From the NCBI GenBank assembly GCA_050186335.1, contig JBFWYO010000066.1, forward strand, positions 1-26,738: a stretch of DNA of 26,738 bases. Reading direction: 5' to 3'. The notes under the pieces were generated by a model. That model worked only from the letters and a program-made list of their open reading frames with translations. It made no database searches and was not told the origin of the DNA. The translations under genes and the position numbers were made by a program. This document shows positions 7,849 to 16,128 of the stretch, piece by piece (within the stretch, counting starts at the first letter, position 1; the number at the start of each line of letters is the position of its first letter). This DNA is from JBFWYO01 sp050186335 (GTDB lineage: Bacteria; Pseudomonadota; Alphaproteobacteria; Bin65).

Positions 7849-8739
7849 CTACAGCTTATTCGGCAAATAGAGCTTTGACAGCACCGTAATGTCGTCGTCG
7901 CCGTGGCCGCGTGCCATCAGGTTCTGCATCATTTCGGCCACCAGCGCCACCATCGGGATCGGGGCGCCGTTCTTGCGCGCGGTGTCGCGTACCGTCGCCA
8001 GGTCCTTGACCATCGTATAGAGCTGGCCGAGCGGCGGATCGTATTGCTGCTTGGCGAAGCGCGGCGCCAGGAGCTGCAATGGGGTCGAATCGGCGAACCC
8101 GCCCTTCAGCGCCTCGGGCAGCCGTTCGGCCGCAATGCCGGCCTTCTGCGCGAATGCGATCGCCTCGGCGATGGTCAACATATTCGACGAGACGATCATC
8201 TGGTTGCACAGCTTGGTCACCTGGCCGGCGCCGGCCGGGCCCATGTGGGTAAAGCGCTGCGCCATCGCCATCACGGCCGGGCGCACTTGTTCGACATCCG
8301 CCGCCTCGCCGCCGGCCATGATCGCCAGCGTGCCTTGCTCCGCACCCGGCACCCCGCCCGAAACGGGCGCATCGACCCAGCCCATGCCGTTGGCCAGCTT
8401 CAGCCGGTTGCCGAACTCCTGCGTCGCATCCGGCCGCATCGACGAAAAGTCGCATAGAATCTTGCCGGCGCCCGGCACGGATGCAATGCCGTCCTTGCCG
8501 AACACGACGTCTTCGACCGCCTTGGTGTCGGTCAAGCACATGAAGACGAACTGAGAGGCCTTGGCGACGGCGGCTGGCGAAGTTTGCGGTACCGCCCCGG
8601 CGGCGACGATCTTCACCATCTTGTCCGATGAACGATTCCAGACGTTGACCGTGTAGCCTGCACCGAGCAGCCGCAAACTCATCGGACCGCCCATGAGGCC
8701 GAGCCCAATGTAGCCGACGGGAGGTTGAATGGTGGTCAT
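7849..8739 (-). CDS. 3-hydroxyisobutyrate/beta-hydroxyacid dehydrogenase family NAD(P)-dependent oxidoreductase
   Basis: A 296-residue protein with an N-terminal Rossmann fold (GLGLMGGPM, 12-20), the substrate-binding DAPVSGG (123-129), and catalytic Lys176 with Asn179 in the helix following GPAGAG. This is the full signature of beta-hydroxyacid dehydrogenases such as GarR, GlxR, LtnD and MmsB. Next to an Hyi-type isomerase and a class II aldolase, the LtnD-like role (oxidising a tetronate C2 hydroxyl) or a tartronate-semialdehyde reductase role is most likely. It is separated from the upstream dehydratase by 151 nt that contain a REP-like palindrome. Expression may therefore be lowered or uncoupled from the transporter genes. 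Family certain, substrate open. Confidence 0.9.
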   Translation of the reverse strand: MTTIQPPVGYIGLGLMGGPMSLRLLGAGYTVNVWNRSSDKMVKIVAAGAVPQTSPAAVAKASQFVFMCLTDTKAVEDVVFGKDGIASVPGAGKILCDFSSMRPDATQEFGNRLKLANGMGWVDAPVSGGVPGAEQGTLAIMAGGEAADVEQVRPAVMAMAQRFTHMGPAGAGQVTKLCNQMIVSSNMLTIAEAIAFAQKAGIAAERLPEALKGGFADSTPLQLLAPRFAKQQYDPPLGQLYTMVKDLATVRDTARKNGAPIPMVALVAEMMQNLMARGHGDDDITVLSKLYLPNKL

Positions 8740-8788
8740 GGCTTTGTTCTCAGCTGTTCAATCTGATTGGACGTTGTCAATTGTCGCT

Positions 8789-8884
8789 CCGGCCGTAGCG
8801 TAGCGAAGGGCCGGGGTCCAGCGCTCGATCAATCGACCGACCGGATCCCGGGTCGCGCGCGGGGGCGCTTGTCCGGGATGACAT
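8789..8884. repeat. REP-like intergenic palindrome
   Basis: ATCCCGG (8845-8851) and CCGGGAT (8873-8879) form an inverted repeat around a very GC-rich centre. It is flanked by GGCCGGGGTCCAGCGCTCGA. On the minus strand this reads as 'CATCCCGGACAAGCGC...GACCCGGGATCCGG...CTGGACCCCGG', a formula seen repeatedly in intergenic DNA of many alphaproteobacteria. It begins 6 nt after the ilvD-type stop codon, so it may stabilise or end that mRNA. Only one copy is seen in this window; the repeat status comes from recall. Confidence 0.55.
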
Positions 8885-8890
8885 AGTGCT

Positions 8891-10606
8891 TTACGCGTCC
8901 GGCACCCACCGCACGTTGCCCGAGTGCGTCACGGCCCCTTTGTGGGTCGGCCCAACCGCAGCCGCGTATTTCTCCAGCAGGCCGCCAAGCGGCGCGCGCG
9001 TATCGGGTTTCCAGGCGGCTCGGCGGCGCGCCAGCTCGTCGTCGCCGAGCTCGACGCGGATCGAGCGCGCCTTGGCGTCGATTTCGATGATATCGCCTTC
9101 CCTGAGCAGGGCGATGCCGCCGCCAAGCGCCGCTTCGGGGCTGGCGTAGCCGATCATCATGCCGCGCGTGGCGCCCGAAAACCGCCCGTCGGTCAGCAGC
9201 GCCACTTTTTCGCCCATGCCTTGGCCATAGATGAGCGCGGTGATGCCGAGCATCTCGCGCATGCCCGGCCCGCCTTTCGGGCCTTCGTTGCGGATCACGA
9301 TCACGTCGCCTTCCTTGTAGGCCCGGCGTTCGATCACCTTCATGCACTCTTCTTCGCATTCGAAAACGCGCGCGGGGCCGCGATGACGCAGAGATTTCAA
9401 TCCCGCAACTTTCAAGAGCGCGCCGTCGGGGCACAGATTGCCCTTGAGGACGGCGACGCCGCCGTCGGGCGAAATATGCTCGCCGTACTTGCGCACCACG
9501 CTGCCGTCCGGATCGGCGAAGCGGGCCAGCGCGCGCTCCATGGTTTCGCCGGTGATGCTTAGGCAGTCGCCGTGGAAATGGCCGCTTTGCAGCAGGCGCT
9601 TCATCACCACGGGCGCGCCGCCGATCTCATACACGTCGCGCGCCAGGAATTTCCCGCCGGGCTTCAAATCGGCGACCAGCGGCGTGCGGTCGAACACGCG
9701 CGCCACGTCGTCCATCGTAAAGGCAATGCCGGCCTCGTGCGCGATGGCGGGAATGTGCAGCGCCGCGTTGGTCGACCCGCCCGTGGCGGAGACGACCGCA
9801 CAGGCATTCTCGATCGATCTGTGCGTGACCAAATCGCGCGGCAGCGGCCCGTCGCGCATCACCGCGTCCATCAGCACGCGCCCCGCGCGATGGGCGAGCG
9901 CTTTGCGCTGCTCGTAGACCGCCGGGATCATGGACGAGCCCAGCAAGGCGAGGCCGAGCGCTTCGGACACCATGCCCATCGTATTCGCGGTGAACTGGCC
10001 CGGGCAGGCGCCGATCGTCGGCAGGCAGTCGAGTTCGAGCGCCGCCACCGCCTCCGGCTTCATCGTGCCGGCCATCACGGCGCCGACGCCTTCATAGGCG
10101 TCGAGCACCGTTACGTCGCGGCCCATATGCCGGCCGGGCAGGGCGCTGCCGCCATACATATACAGGCCGGGTACATTGCAGCGCACGATACCCATCATCA
10201 GGCCGGGGTTGGTCTTGTCGCACGCGCCGAACGCGACGATGCCGTCGTAAACGTGCCCGCGCACCACGGCTTCGACCGAATCGGCGATCAGCTCGCGCGA
10301 TATGAGCGAAAACTTCATGCCCTGGTGGTTCATCGACAGGCTGTCGGCCACGCTGGCGGTGGTGAACTCGCGCGGCGTGCCGCCGCCCTCGGCGATGCCG
10401 GTCTTGGCATGCGCCGCCTGCGCGCGCAGGCCGATATTGCACGGCGTCATCTCGCCCTCGGCGGTAACCACGCCGATCATCGGCTGCTGCATTTCCCGGT
10501 CGCCAATGCCCATTGCGCGCATGAACGCGCGATGCGGCGTGCGGTCGAGCCCCTCGTGGGTGATCGCCGAGCGGAACTTCCGGTTACGGCCGCCTTCGGG
10601 TGCCAT
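8891..10606 (-). CDS. ilvD: IlvD/Edd family dehydratase (dihydroxy-acid dehydratase type)
   Basis: A 571-residue Fe-S dehydratase. The three cluster cysteines are visible at Cys56 (TPCNIG), Cys129 (GACDKTNPG, with the usually carbamylated Lys131) and Cys201 (GACPGQFTANT). The serine motif DGRFSGATRG lies in the C-terminal part. Length matches the shorter IlvD type. In branched-chain amino acid synthesis it dehydrates dihydroxy-isovalerate. Here it sits between a TRAP transporter and sugar-acid enzymes, so it may instead dehydrate an aldonate, as several family members do. GGAGG lies 5 nt before the ATG. It starts 60 nt after dctM on the same strand. Activity cannot be decided between amino-acid and sugar-acid dehydration by motif alone. 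Confidence 0.9.
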   Translation of the reverse strand: MAPEGGRNRKFRSAITHEGLDRTPHRAFMRAMGIGDREMQQPMIGVVTAEGEMTPCNIGLRAQAAHAKTGIAEGGGTPREFTTASVADSLSMNHQGMKFSLISRELIADSVEAVVRGHVYDGIVAFGACDKTNPGLMMGIVRCNVPGLYMYGGSALPGRHMGRDVTVLDAYEGVGAVMAGTMKPEAVAALELDCLPTIGACPGQFTANTMGMVSEALGLALLGSSMIPAVYEQRKALAHRAGRVLMDAVMRDGPLPRDLVTHRSIENACAVVSATGGSTNAALHIPAIAHEAGIAFTMDDVARVFDRTPLVADLKPGGKFLARDVYEIGGAPVVMKRLLQSGHFHGDCLSITGETMERALARFADPDGSVVRKYGEHISPDGGVAVLKGNLCPDGALLKVAGLKSLRHRGPARVFECEEECMKVIERRAYKEGDVIVIRNEGPKGGPGMREMLGITALIYGQGMGEKVALLTDGRFSGATRGMMIGYASPEAALGGGIALLREGDIIEIDAKARSIRVELGDDELARRRAAWKPDTRAPLGGLLEKYAAAVGPTHKGAVTHSGNVRWVPDA

Positions 10607-10666
10607 GCAATCCTCCGTGCCTGCGCTGACGCAGGCTGCTTTAGCGCGGCGTCCGCGGCGCCGCCG

Positions 10667-11968
10667 TCATTTTATGTTGGCGACCGAGGGCAGCCACAGG
10701 CTGATGATCGGGAACGCCGCCAGGATCGCGATGCGCACCAGATCCACAGTGAAGAACGGCATGACGCCGCGGAAAATGACCCCGGTCGGGACATCCGGCA
10801 GCACACCGCGCAGCACGAACACGTTGAGCCCGACGGGCGGCGTCAGCAGACTGATTTCCACCACGACGACGACCAGGATGCCGAACCAGATCGGGTCGAA
10901 CTTCAGCGTATCGACCACCAGCGAATAGAAGATCGGCACGGTCAACAGCACCATCGACAGGCTTTCCAGCACGCAGCCCAGGATCACGTAGATCACGATG
11001 ATGGCGAAGATGATGGTCCAGCGGTTGGCGCCGATACTCTGTACGAAATCGGTCAACGCCTCGGCGAAGCCGATCTGGCCGAGATAATCGGAAAAGATAT
11101 TGGCGCCGATCAGCACCACGAACAGCATCGCCGTCGTGATCGCGCTTTCCAGCAGCACGGCAAAGAAAATCCGCCAGTTCAGCTGCCGTCGATATAGCGC
11201 GAACAGAAACGCGCCCATGGCGCCGACGCCGGCCGCTTCGGTCGGCGTAAAGGCGCCGGCATAGATGCCGACCATGACGACCAGAAACAGCACCAGGACG
11301 CCCCACACGCCGCCTAATGCGTTCATGCGCTGCGGCCATGCGGTCTTCTCGCCAGGCGGACCGGCCGCAGGGTTGCGTCGGACGACCCATTGTATGGCAA
11401 CGAGGTACAGCAGCACGCCAAGGATACCCGGCAAGATGCCCGCCATGAACAGCTTGCCGATATTGGTCTGCGTCAGAATGCCGTAAATTACCAGGATGAC
11501 GCTCGGCGGGATCAGAATGCCGAGCGTCCCGCCAGCCGCGATCGATCCCGTGGCCAGCGAATCGGAATAGCCGAACTTGCGCATCGACGGCATCGCGACC
11601 TTGGCCATGGTTGCGGCCGTTGCCATCGACGAGCCGCACACCGAGGCGAAGCCGCCACACGCGACCACGGTCGCCATCGCCAGGCCGCCGCGCCGATGCC
11701 CCAAAAAGGCATTCGCCACGCGATAAAGGTCTTCGGACAGCTTGGCGTTGGTGACGAAGTTGCCCATCAACACGAATAGCGGCACCACGGACAATTCGTA
11801 GCTGAGGCCGCTGCCGAAGGCGACCTGGCCGAACTGGCCCAACGACGCCTCGAAACCGCGCTCGATGGCAAAACCGACGACGCCGACGATGATCATCGCG
11901 AAGGCAATCGGAATGCGCGCGAACGCGAGCAGCAGCAGCGCGGCGAAAGCGATGAGCGCAGCGGTCAT
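10667..11968 (-). CDS. dctM: TRAP transporter large permease (DctM)
   Basis: A 433-residue membrane protein with about a dozen hydrophobic helices. It starts with TAALIAFAALLLLAFARIPI and contains the family's GSSMATAATMAKVAMPSM and GGTLGILIPPSV stretches. It is the ion-coupled channel subunit of a tripartite periplasmic-binding transporter, working in the inner membrane with DctQ and DctP. The ATG at 11968 overlaps the dctQ stop by 4 nt (ATGA). The frame is open 51 nt further upstream, but that stretch would overlap dctQ and lacks hydrophobic character, so the shorter start is chosen. The substrate is probably an organic or sugar acid, judged from the linked dehydratase and dehydrogenase genes. 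Confidence 0.95.
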   Translation of the reverse strand: MTAALIAFAALLLLAFARIPIAFAMIIVGVVGFAIERGFEASLGQFGQVAFGSGLSYELSVVPLFVLMGNFVTNAKLSEDLYRVANAFLGHRRGGLAMATVVACGGFASVCGSSMATAATMAKVAMPSMRKFGYSDSLATGSIAAGGTLGILIPPSVILVIYGILTQTNIGKLFMAGILPGILGVLLYLVAIQWVVRRNPAAGPPGEKTAWPQRMNALGGVWGVLVLFLVVMVGIYAGAFTPTEAAGVGAMGAFLFALYRRQLNWRIFFAVLLESAITTAMLFVVLIGANIFSDYLGQIGFAEALTDFVQSIGANRWTIIFAIIVIYVILGCVLESLSMVLLTVPIFYSLVVDTLKFDPIWFGILVVVVVEISLLTPPVGLNVFVLRGVLPDVPTGVIFRGVMPFFTVDLVRIAILAAFPIISLWLPSVANIK

Positions 11969-12510
11969 GATGCCACGGGTGTCTGAATTGGGGCGCGATT
12001 GCGCAGGTAGGACCAGCAAGTGAATAACGTCGCCACCACGGCGACGACCGACATCACGCCGAAGAAGATTCCGAATGGGCCCTTATTGACTTTCAGCGTC
12101 ATGGTCACTTCGTTATGGCTGAGCAGCGTGACGCCTTCGATGTACAACCGCCAAGCCATTAAGGCGATGGTCAACGCGCAGATGAAATTCACCACGATCC
12201 GCTGCCAGCGTACCCAGGATTTTGGGATCACAGAATCGAACAAGTCGATCGTGACATGCCCCTCGCGCGCGCACAGGACCGGGAGCGCCGTGAAAATCAG
12301 CAGTCCCATGAGGAATTCGGTCATTTCGTAGGCGCCGTAGATCGGCTGGCTCAGCAGCTCGCGTCCAATCACGTCGAAGAACGACAAGACCATGATCACG
12401 AAAAGGATGACCGATGCGGCGATGCCGAGCACCCGGTCGGACAAGCGTCCGAACCGGGTGTCGATAGCAGCAGGTGCGTCGGTTTGAGAAGGGATGGCCT
12501 TATCGGCCAT
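11965..12510 (-). CDS. dctQ: TRAP transporter small permease (DctQ)
   Basis: A 181-residue protein with four predicted membrane helices, as expected for DctQ. These are around VLGIAASVILFVIMVLSF, the LLIFTALPVL region, IVVNFICALTIALMA, and the final FFGVMSVVAVVATLFT. It forms the membrane complex with DctM. The dctP stop and this start are fused (GTGATG): either ATG 12510 (TGATG, 1-nt overlap) or GTG 12513 (4-nt overlap) can serve. ATG 12510 is preferred. The overlaps on both sides show that the three transporter genes are translated from one message. Confidence 0.92.
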   Translation of the reverse strand: MADKAIPSQTDAPAAIDTRFGRLSDRVLGIAASVILFVIMVLSFFDVIGRELLSQPIYGAYEMTEFLMGLLIFTALPVLCAREGHVTIDLFDSVIPKSWVRWQRIVVNFICALTIALMAWRLYIEGVTLLSHNEVTMTLKVNKGPFGIFFGVMSVVAVVATLFTCWSYLRNRAPIQTPVAS

Positions 12511-13535
12511 CACTTTTTCTCCGCCTCGACCTTGGCGACTTCATCGCGGAAGAGCTTGATGACGGCTTTGCCGTCGAGGCCCATCTTGTCCATCTTCGTG
12601 GCGTATTCCGCCTCGAGCTTGGCGTTGACCTTCTTGACCTCTTCGACGATGGCCGGCGGCGCTTCGGCGATCTTGTTGTTGTTCGCCATAGCGACCTCGC
12701 GGCCCTCCTTGTCGGCGCGGTCCCAGCCTGCGCCGCCGATGCGCGCAAACGCCTCGCCCGACACTTTGGTCACCGCGGCCTGATCGGCCTTCGACAGCTT
12801 GTTCCACTTCTCCTGGTTCATGGCGAACCAGAACGAGGAGCAGTAGAGCCCGCCCTTCACGTAGGTGGTAAATGGGACCAGCTTGACCAGATTGAAGCTC
12901 TTCACCGATTCGAACGGAAAGAAAATGCCGTCGGCAATGCCGGCGGATAGAATTTCGTAGGATTTCGGCGCCGGCTGCGAGATCACCACGCCGCCCATGT
13001 GCTCGACCAGCGCCTTCGGCACGTCGCCGCCGACCCGAATCTTCTGGCCTTTCAGATCGTCGGGCTTCGCGATGTTGAGCTTCGAATGATGGATCATGCC
13101 CGGCCCGTGCGTCATGACGCCGAGCAAATGCACGTCCTTATGGATGTTCGCCTTGTGAATCATGGCGTTGTGCGTGCGCCACAAAGCGACCGACGTGGTC
13201 ACCGCGGTTTCGCCCAGGAACGGCAGTTCGGCGATCAGGTATGGCAGGAACCGCTCGGGCTGATACCCGTAGGTGGAGTAGGCGACGTCGACTTGGCCCT
13301 TGGTGACGGCGTCATAATGCTGGTTCGGTGCGCCGATCGGCTTCGGCAGGAAGCGGATCTTGACGTTGCCTTTCGTTTCCTTCGAAACGTTCTCGGCCCA
13401 GGGCTCGAAAATGTATTTGTTGATCGGGTGCGCGGGCGGCACCCAGGTCGAAAAGGTCAAGGTCGTTTCGGCCTGCGCGGCCACGGGAAACGACGCCACG
13501 GCCGCAAGGACCGCCAGTCGCATAAATTTGCTCAC
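12510..13535 (-). CDS. dctP: TRAP transporter substrate-binding protein (DctP)
   Basis: A 341-residue periplasmic binding protein. The signal peptide (VSKFMRLAVLAAVASFPVAA...) should be cut after AQA at about residue 22. The mature part has LTFSTWVPPAHP near its start and LKGQKIRVGG, whose Arg is the position that normally salt-bridges the substrate carboxylate. It would deliver a carboxylated ligand to DctQM. The start is GTG 13535, not the TTG 15 nt upstream, because GGGAG lies 8 nt before the GTG. It is first in the minus-strand cluster, divergent from the fasciclin gene. The ligand cannot be named from sequence; the downstream enzymes suggest a hydroxylated sugar acid. Confidence 0.94.
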   Translation of the reverse strand: MSKFMRLAVLAAVASFPVAAQAETTLTFSTWVPPAHPINKYIFEPWAENVSKETKGNVKIRFLPKPIGAPNQHYDAVTKGQVDVAYSTYGYQPERFLPYLIAELPFLGETAVTTSVALWRTHNAMIHKANIHKDVHLLGVMTHGPGMIHHSKLNIAKPDDLKGQKIRVGGDVPKALVEHMGGVVISQPAPKSYEILSAGIADGIFFPFESVKSFNLVKLVPFTTYVKGGLYCSSFWFAMNQEKWNKLSKADQAAVTKVSGEAFARIGGAGWDRADKEGREVAMANNNKIAEAPPAIVEEVKKVNAKLEAEYATKMDKMGLDGKAVIKLFRDEVAKVEAEKK

Positions 13536-13836
13536 GATTTTCGCTCCCAAAGATGGTTGTTCGTCGTCGGCGGTGCTGTCGCACTTCTGGCTTAATCCCG
13601 ACTGCCTCCGTGTGAAATCCTAAGCGAACGGTTGAAAAAGGGAAGCGCCGATTCCGCCAAATCTCAGGGGTTGACCGGGTTCGTGGGCGCGGTACGAGGC
13701 CGGCCGGCGGGCGGATCTCGCGATCGGCAAAAATTAACTCGTCATCCGCGCCGAGCGCCGCGCCGTACCTCCTTATGCAAACCGGCGTCCGTCCCGGCGC
13801 CGATCCCCAACCCGCATCCGAGAGGAAATTGCCGTC
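13536..13836. other. Divergent promoter region between dctP and the fasciclin gene
   Basis: The 301-nt gap holds no convincing ORF. It must carry the promoter of the TRAP cluster on the minus strand and of the fasciclin gene on the plus strand. A sigma70-like pair on the plus strand is listed separately. I see no clear operator palindrome for the catabolic cluster and no regulator gene nearby. Confidence 0.5.
13671..13698 (+). promoter_or_regulatory. Candidate sigma70-type promoter of the fasciclin gene
   Basis: TTGACC at 13671-13676 and TACGAG at 13693-13698 are separated by 16 nt. The -35 matches five of six consensus bases, the -10 is poor. It would give a leader of about 130 nt before the ATG at 13837. 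Confidence 0.3.
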
Positions 13837-14391
13837 ATGCACAGTCTCACCAAATTCGTCGCGTGCATTTTCGTAGCCGGCGCTTTGGCCGCCGGCCCGG
13901 CGCTCGCGGCCGACCCGATCGTCGGCGGTGCGCCGATGTCGCCGCAGAAGGACATCATCGACAACGCCGTCAATTCGAAGGACCACACCACGCTGGTCGC
14001 CGCGGTCAAGGCGGCGGGTCTGGTCGAAACGCTTAAGAGCCCCGGCCCGTTCACGGTCTTCGCGCCGACCAACGACGCTTTCGCGGCGTTGCCGGCCGGC
14101 ACCGTCGAATCGCTGCTCAAGCCTGAAAACAAGGCGACGCTCACCAAGGTGCTCACCTATCACGTCGTCGCCGGCAAGTGGGACGCAGCGGGAGTGCTGA
14201 AAGCCATCAAGGACGGCGAAGGCAAGGCGATGGTCAAGACCGTCGCCGGCGGCATGCTGACGCTCAGCGTGATGGGCGGAAAGGTCACGGTCACCGACGA
14301 GGCGGGCAATACCGGCACGGTCACCATCGCCGACGTGTTCCAGAAGAACGGCGTGATCCATGTTGTCGACAAGGTATTGCTGCCGAAATAA
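13837..14391 (+). CDS. Secreted fasciclin (FAS1) domain protein
   Basis: A 184-residue exported protein. The signal peptide (KFVACIFVAGALAAGPALA) should be cut after Ala24 or Ala25. One FAS1 domain fills the rest. Its H1 motif is FTVFAPTNDAFAALPAGTVE, with the YHVVAGK strand in the middle and the H2-type end NGVIHVVDKVLLP. FAS1 proteins act in adhesion or matrix binding outside the cytoplasm. AGAGGAA lies about 9 nt before the ATG. It stands alone between a divergent transporter gene and a convergent carboxypeptidase gene, and is closed by a strong terminator, so it is probably monocistronic. The specific ligand is unknown. Confidence 0.93.
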   Translation: MHSLTKFVACIFVAGALAAGPALAADPIVGGAPMSPQKDIIDNAVNSKDHTTLVAAVKAAGLVETLKSPGPFTVFAPTNDAFAALPAGTVESLLKPENKATLTKVLTYHVVAGKWDAAGVLKAIKDGEGKAMVKTVAGGMLTLSVMGGKVTVTDEAGNTGTVTIADVFQKNGVIHVVDKVLLPK

Positions 14392-14424
14392 CTCGCGCCG
14401 AACCAAGGCCGCGAGGCAAAGCAG

Positions 14425-14456
14425 TCGCGCCGGCAATCGCCGGCGCGATTTTTTTT
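14425..14456 (+). terminator. Rho-independent terminator after the fasciclin gene
   Basis: TCGCGCCGGC (14425-14434) pairs perfectly with GCCGGCGCGA (14439-14448) around the loop AATC, followed by eight T (14449-14456). It begins 33 nt after the fasciclin stop codon. The dacB-type gene converges from the other side and ends at 14479, so the same stem may also stall that transcript. Confidence 0.9.
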
Positions 14457-14478
14457 CAAGCTATTATAGATAAACCGG

Positions 14479-16014
14479 CTAGTACCGGCCGGTCATCCAG
14501 TCGCGCACCAGCGCTTGTTCCAATCCGCGCGCGCGGTCGCGCCACGCCCGCGGGCGCGCCAGCCCAACCTTGTCGGCCCGTTCGGCGATCCCGTCCTTGA
14601 CCTTGCGTCCCTGCTGATCGATTTGAAAGATCGCGAACGCCAGCCGACGGTTGTCGGTCGTCGTGATGAAGCCGGCCAAGGTGCGCGCGTAGTCCATCGT
14701 GCCGGTCTTGGCGGCGACGCGCCAATCAGCCAGTGCCGGGCGCTTCTCCCGGTCGAGCGCCGGGAAATAGCGGTAATCGCGCAGCACGCTGTCGATCCGC
14801 GGCGCCTTCGCGCCGGATCGATCGGCGATCAACAGCACGGCCAGCATCTGATCCGGCGTCATGCGCGCGAACGGCGACAGGCCGGAATGATTGTCCCACA
14901 CCATGCCGCTCCAATTGGTTTCGGGCGCACGGGTGGCGAACCACTTGGCCATGAATTCGACCGAGTCCTTAAGCGCGACCGGCTGTCCGGTGGCTTTTCG
15001 CGCCGCCGCCAGCCCGACCATCTCGGCCATCAGGTTGTTGCTGTACTTCAACATCGCCTCCACCGAGCTGGCGAGCGGCGGGCTGCCGTGTCGATAGACG
15101 ATCGCGGCGTCGGAGGGCGTTGCCCCCTGCTTCGGGTCGGGCAGGTCGATGCCGGCCTGCCGCGCCATCAGCTGGAGCACGCGGGCTGCGTGCAGCGCCG
15201 GGCGCCGAACCGGAAGCCACGCGCTGCCCTGGCGCGAAATTTGTGTCGCCATAAGCCATGCGTCATTCGGCTTTCCGGGCACGAACGTGAAGTGATACTT
15301 GGCCGGCGTGCCGGGCGGTGCGGGAGCGACCGTCACGAAATCGATCGGGATCGGCGCCCGGTCGGTGACGGAACTCACCGTTAGGTTCATCGGTGCCGGT
15401 TTTTTCGGCGTCTGCCAGGCCACCTTGACGCGATTGAAATTGATCGACAGGGCGTCGATGCCGGGATTGTAGGCCGCGTCGTCCGGCTGTTCCGGTTGCA
15501 GCACGTCGAGGCCGGTATAAAGCGTCGTATCGTACACGAACTTGCCGGCCACCTTGGCGATGCCGAGCGTTTTCAGCCGCGCAACGAAACCCTCGAAATC
15601 GTCATGCGTCAGCTGCGGGTCGCCGCCGCCGCGGAGATACAGATCGCCGTGCAGCACGCCGTTGCGCACGCTCCCGGTCGTTGCGATCGCGGTGTCGAAC
15701 CTGAACTCGGCGCCCAGCGAATCGAGCGCCAGTATCGTCGTCGGCACTTTCATCGTCGATGCCGGAATGAAGAAACGATCCGAGCCACGCGCGGCCAGGC
15801 GTTTACGGGCGGCGATGTCGTACACCACGTATCCGATCGACTGATCGTCGATGCCGTAAATCTGCAGCAGGTCGCGGACCGGCTCCGGATTCGGTCGATT
15901 GGCCACTTCCGCGCGTCCGCCGGTCCCCGCCGCGATGAGCAACGAAATTGCCATCAGCGCCGCAACCGCAAGGCGCCGGCCGTCCGATCTTCTCTCGCGA
16001 ACTTCAAACAACAT
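14479..16014 (-). CDS. dacB: D-alanyl-D-alanine carboxypeptidase/endopeptidase (PBP4, peptidase S13)
   Basis: A 511-residue exported penicillin-binding protein. A hydrophobic signal segment (LAVAALMAISLLIAAG, about 15-30) follows a basic N-terminus. The three active-site motifs are present: Ser86-x-x-Lys89 (PASTMK), Ser325-x-Asn327 (KYSNN) and Lys436-Thr-Gly (AKTGTM). The large insertion between the first two motifs is typical of the DacB type. It trims or cleaves peptidoglycan cross-links in the periplasm. The start is ATG 16014; the frame remains open far upstream, but that extension is antisense to the MetE-like gene and has no signal peptide at its front. The next in-frame ATG, at residue 21, would leave a shorter signal. 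Divergent from the MetE-like gene. Confidence 0.93.
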   Translation of the reverse strand: MLFEVRERRSDGRRLAVAALMAISLLIAAGTGGRAEVANRPNPEPVRDLLQIYGIDDQSIGYVVYDIAARKRLAARGSDRFFIPASTMKVPTTILALDSLGAEFRFDTAIATTGSVRNGVLHGDLYLRGGGDPQLTHDDFEGFVARLKTLGIAKVAGKFVYDTTLYTGLDVLQPEQPDDAAYNPGIDALSINFNRVKVAWQTPKKPAPMNLTVSSVTDRAPIPIDFVTVAPAPPGTPAKYHFTFVPGKPNDAWLMATQISRQGSAWLPVRRPALHAARVLQLMARQAGIDLPDPKQGATPSDAAIVYRHGSPPLASSVEAMLKYSNNLMAEMVGLAAARKATGQPVALKDSVEFMAKWFATRAPETNWSGMVWDNHSGLSPFARMTPDQMLAVLLIADRSGAKAPRIDSVLRDYRYFPALDREKRPALADWRVAAKTGTMDYARTLAGFITTTDNRRLAFAIFQIDQQGRKVKDGIAERADKVGLARPRAWRDRARGLEQALVRDWMTGRY

Positions 16015-16128
16015 GCTTCGTTGGCGACCCCGTAACGTGGCGCACCGGCCGCGATTGCGGTGTTTTTGCCACTTTCCTTCCCGATCTATCGACACTCTAA
16101 TATAACCGACGAAACAGAGGGAGCACCG

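Noticed and set aside
585..8799. A 15-nt match (CGCTCCGGCCGTAGC) between the start of the hybrid kinase gene and the region before the dehydratase stop.
   Set aside because: One copy is inside coding sequence and the flanks do not match; a short match in GC-rich DNA is probably chance.
9572..11197. A 541-codon plus-strand open frame opposite the dehydratase and dctM.
   Set aside because: It is a His/Arg/Asp-rich shadow of GC-rich codons opposite two well-supported genes, with no recognisable domain.
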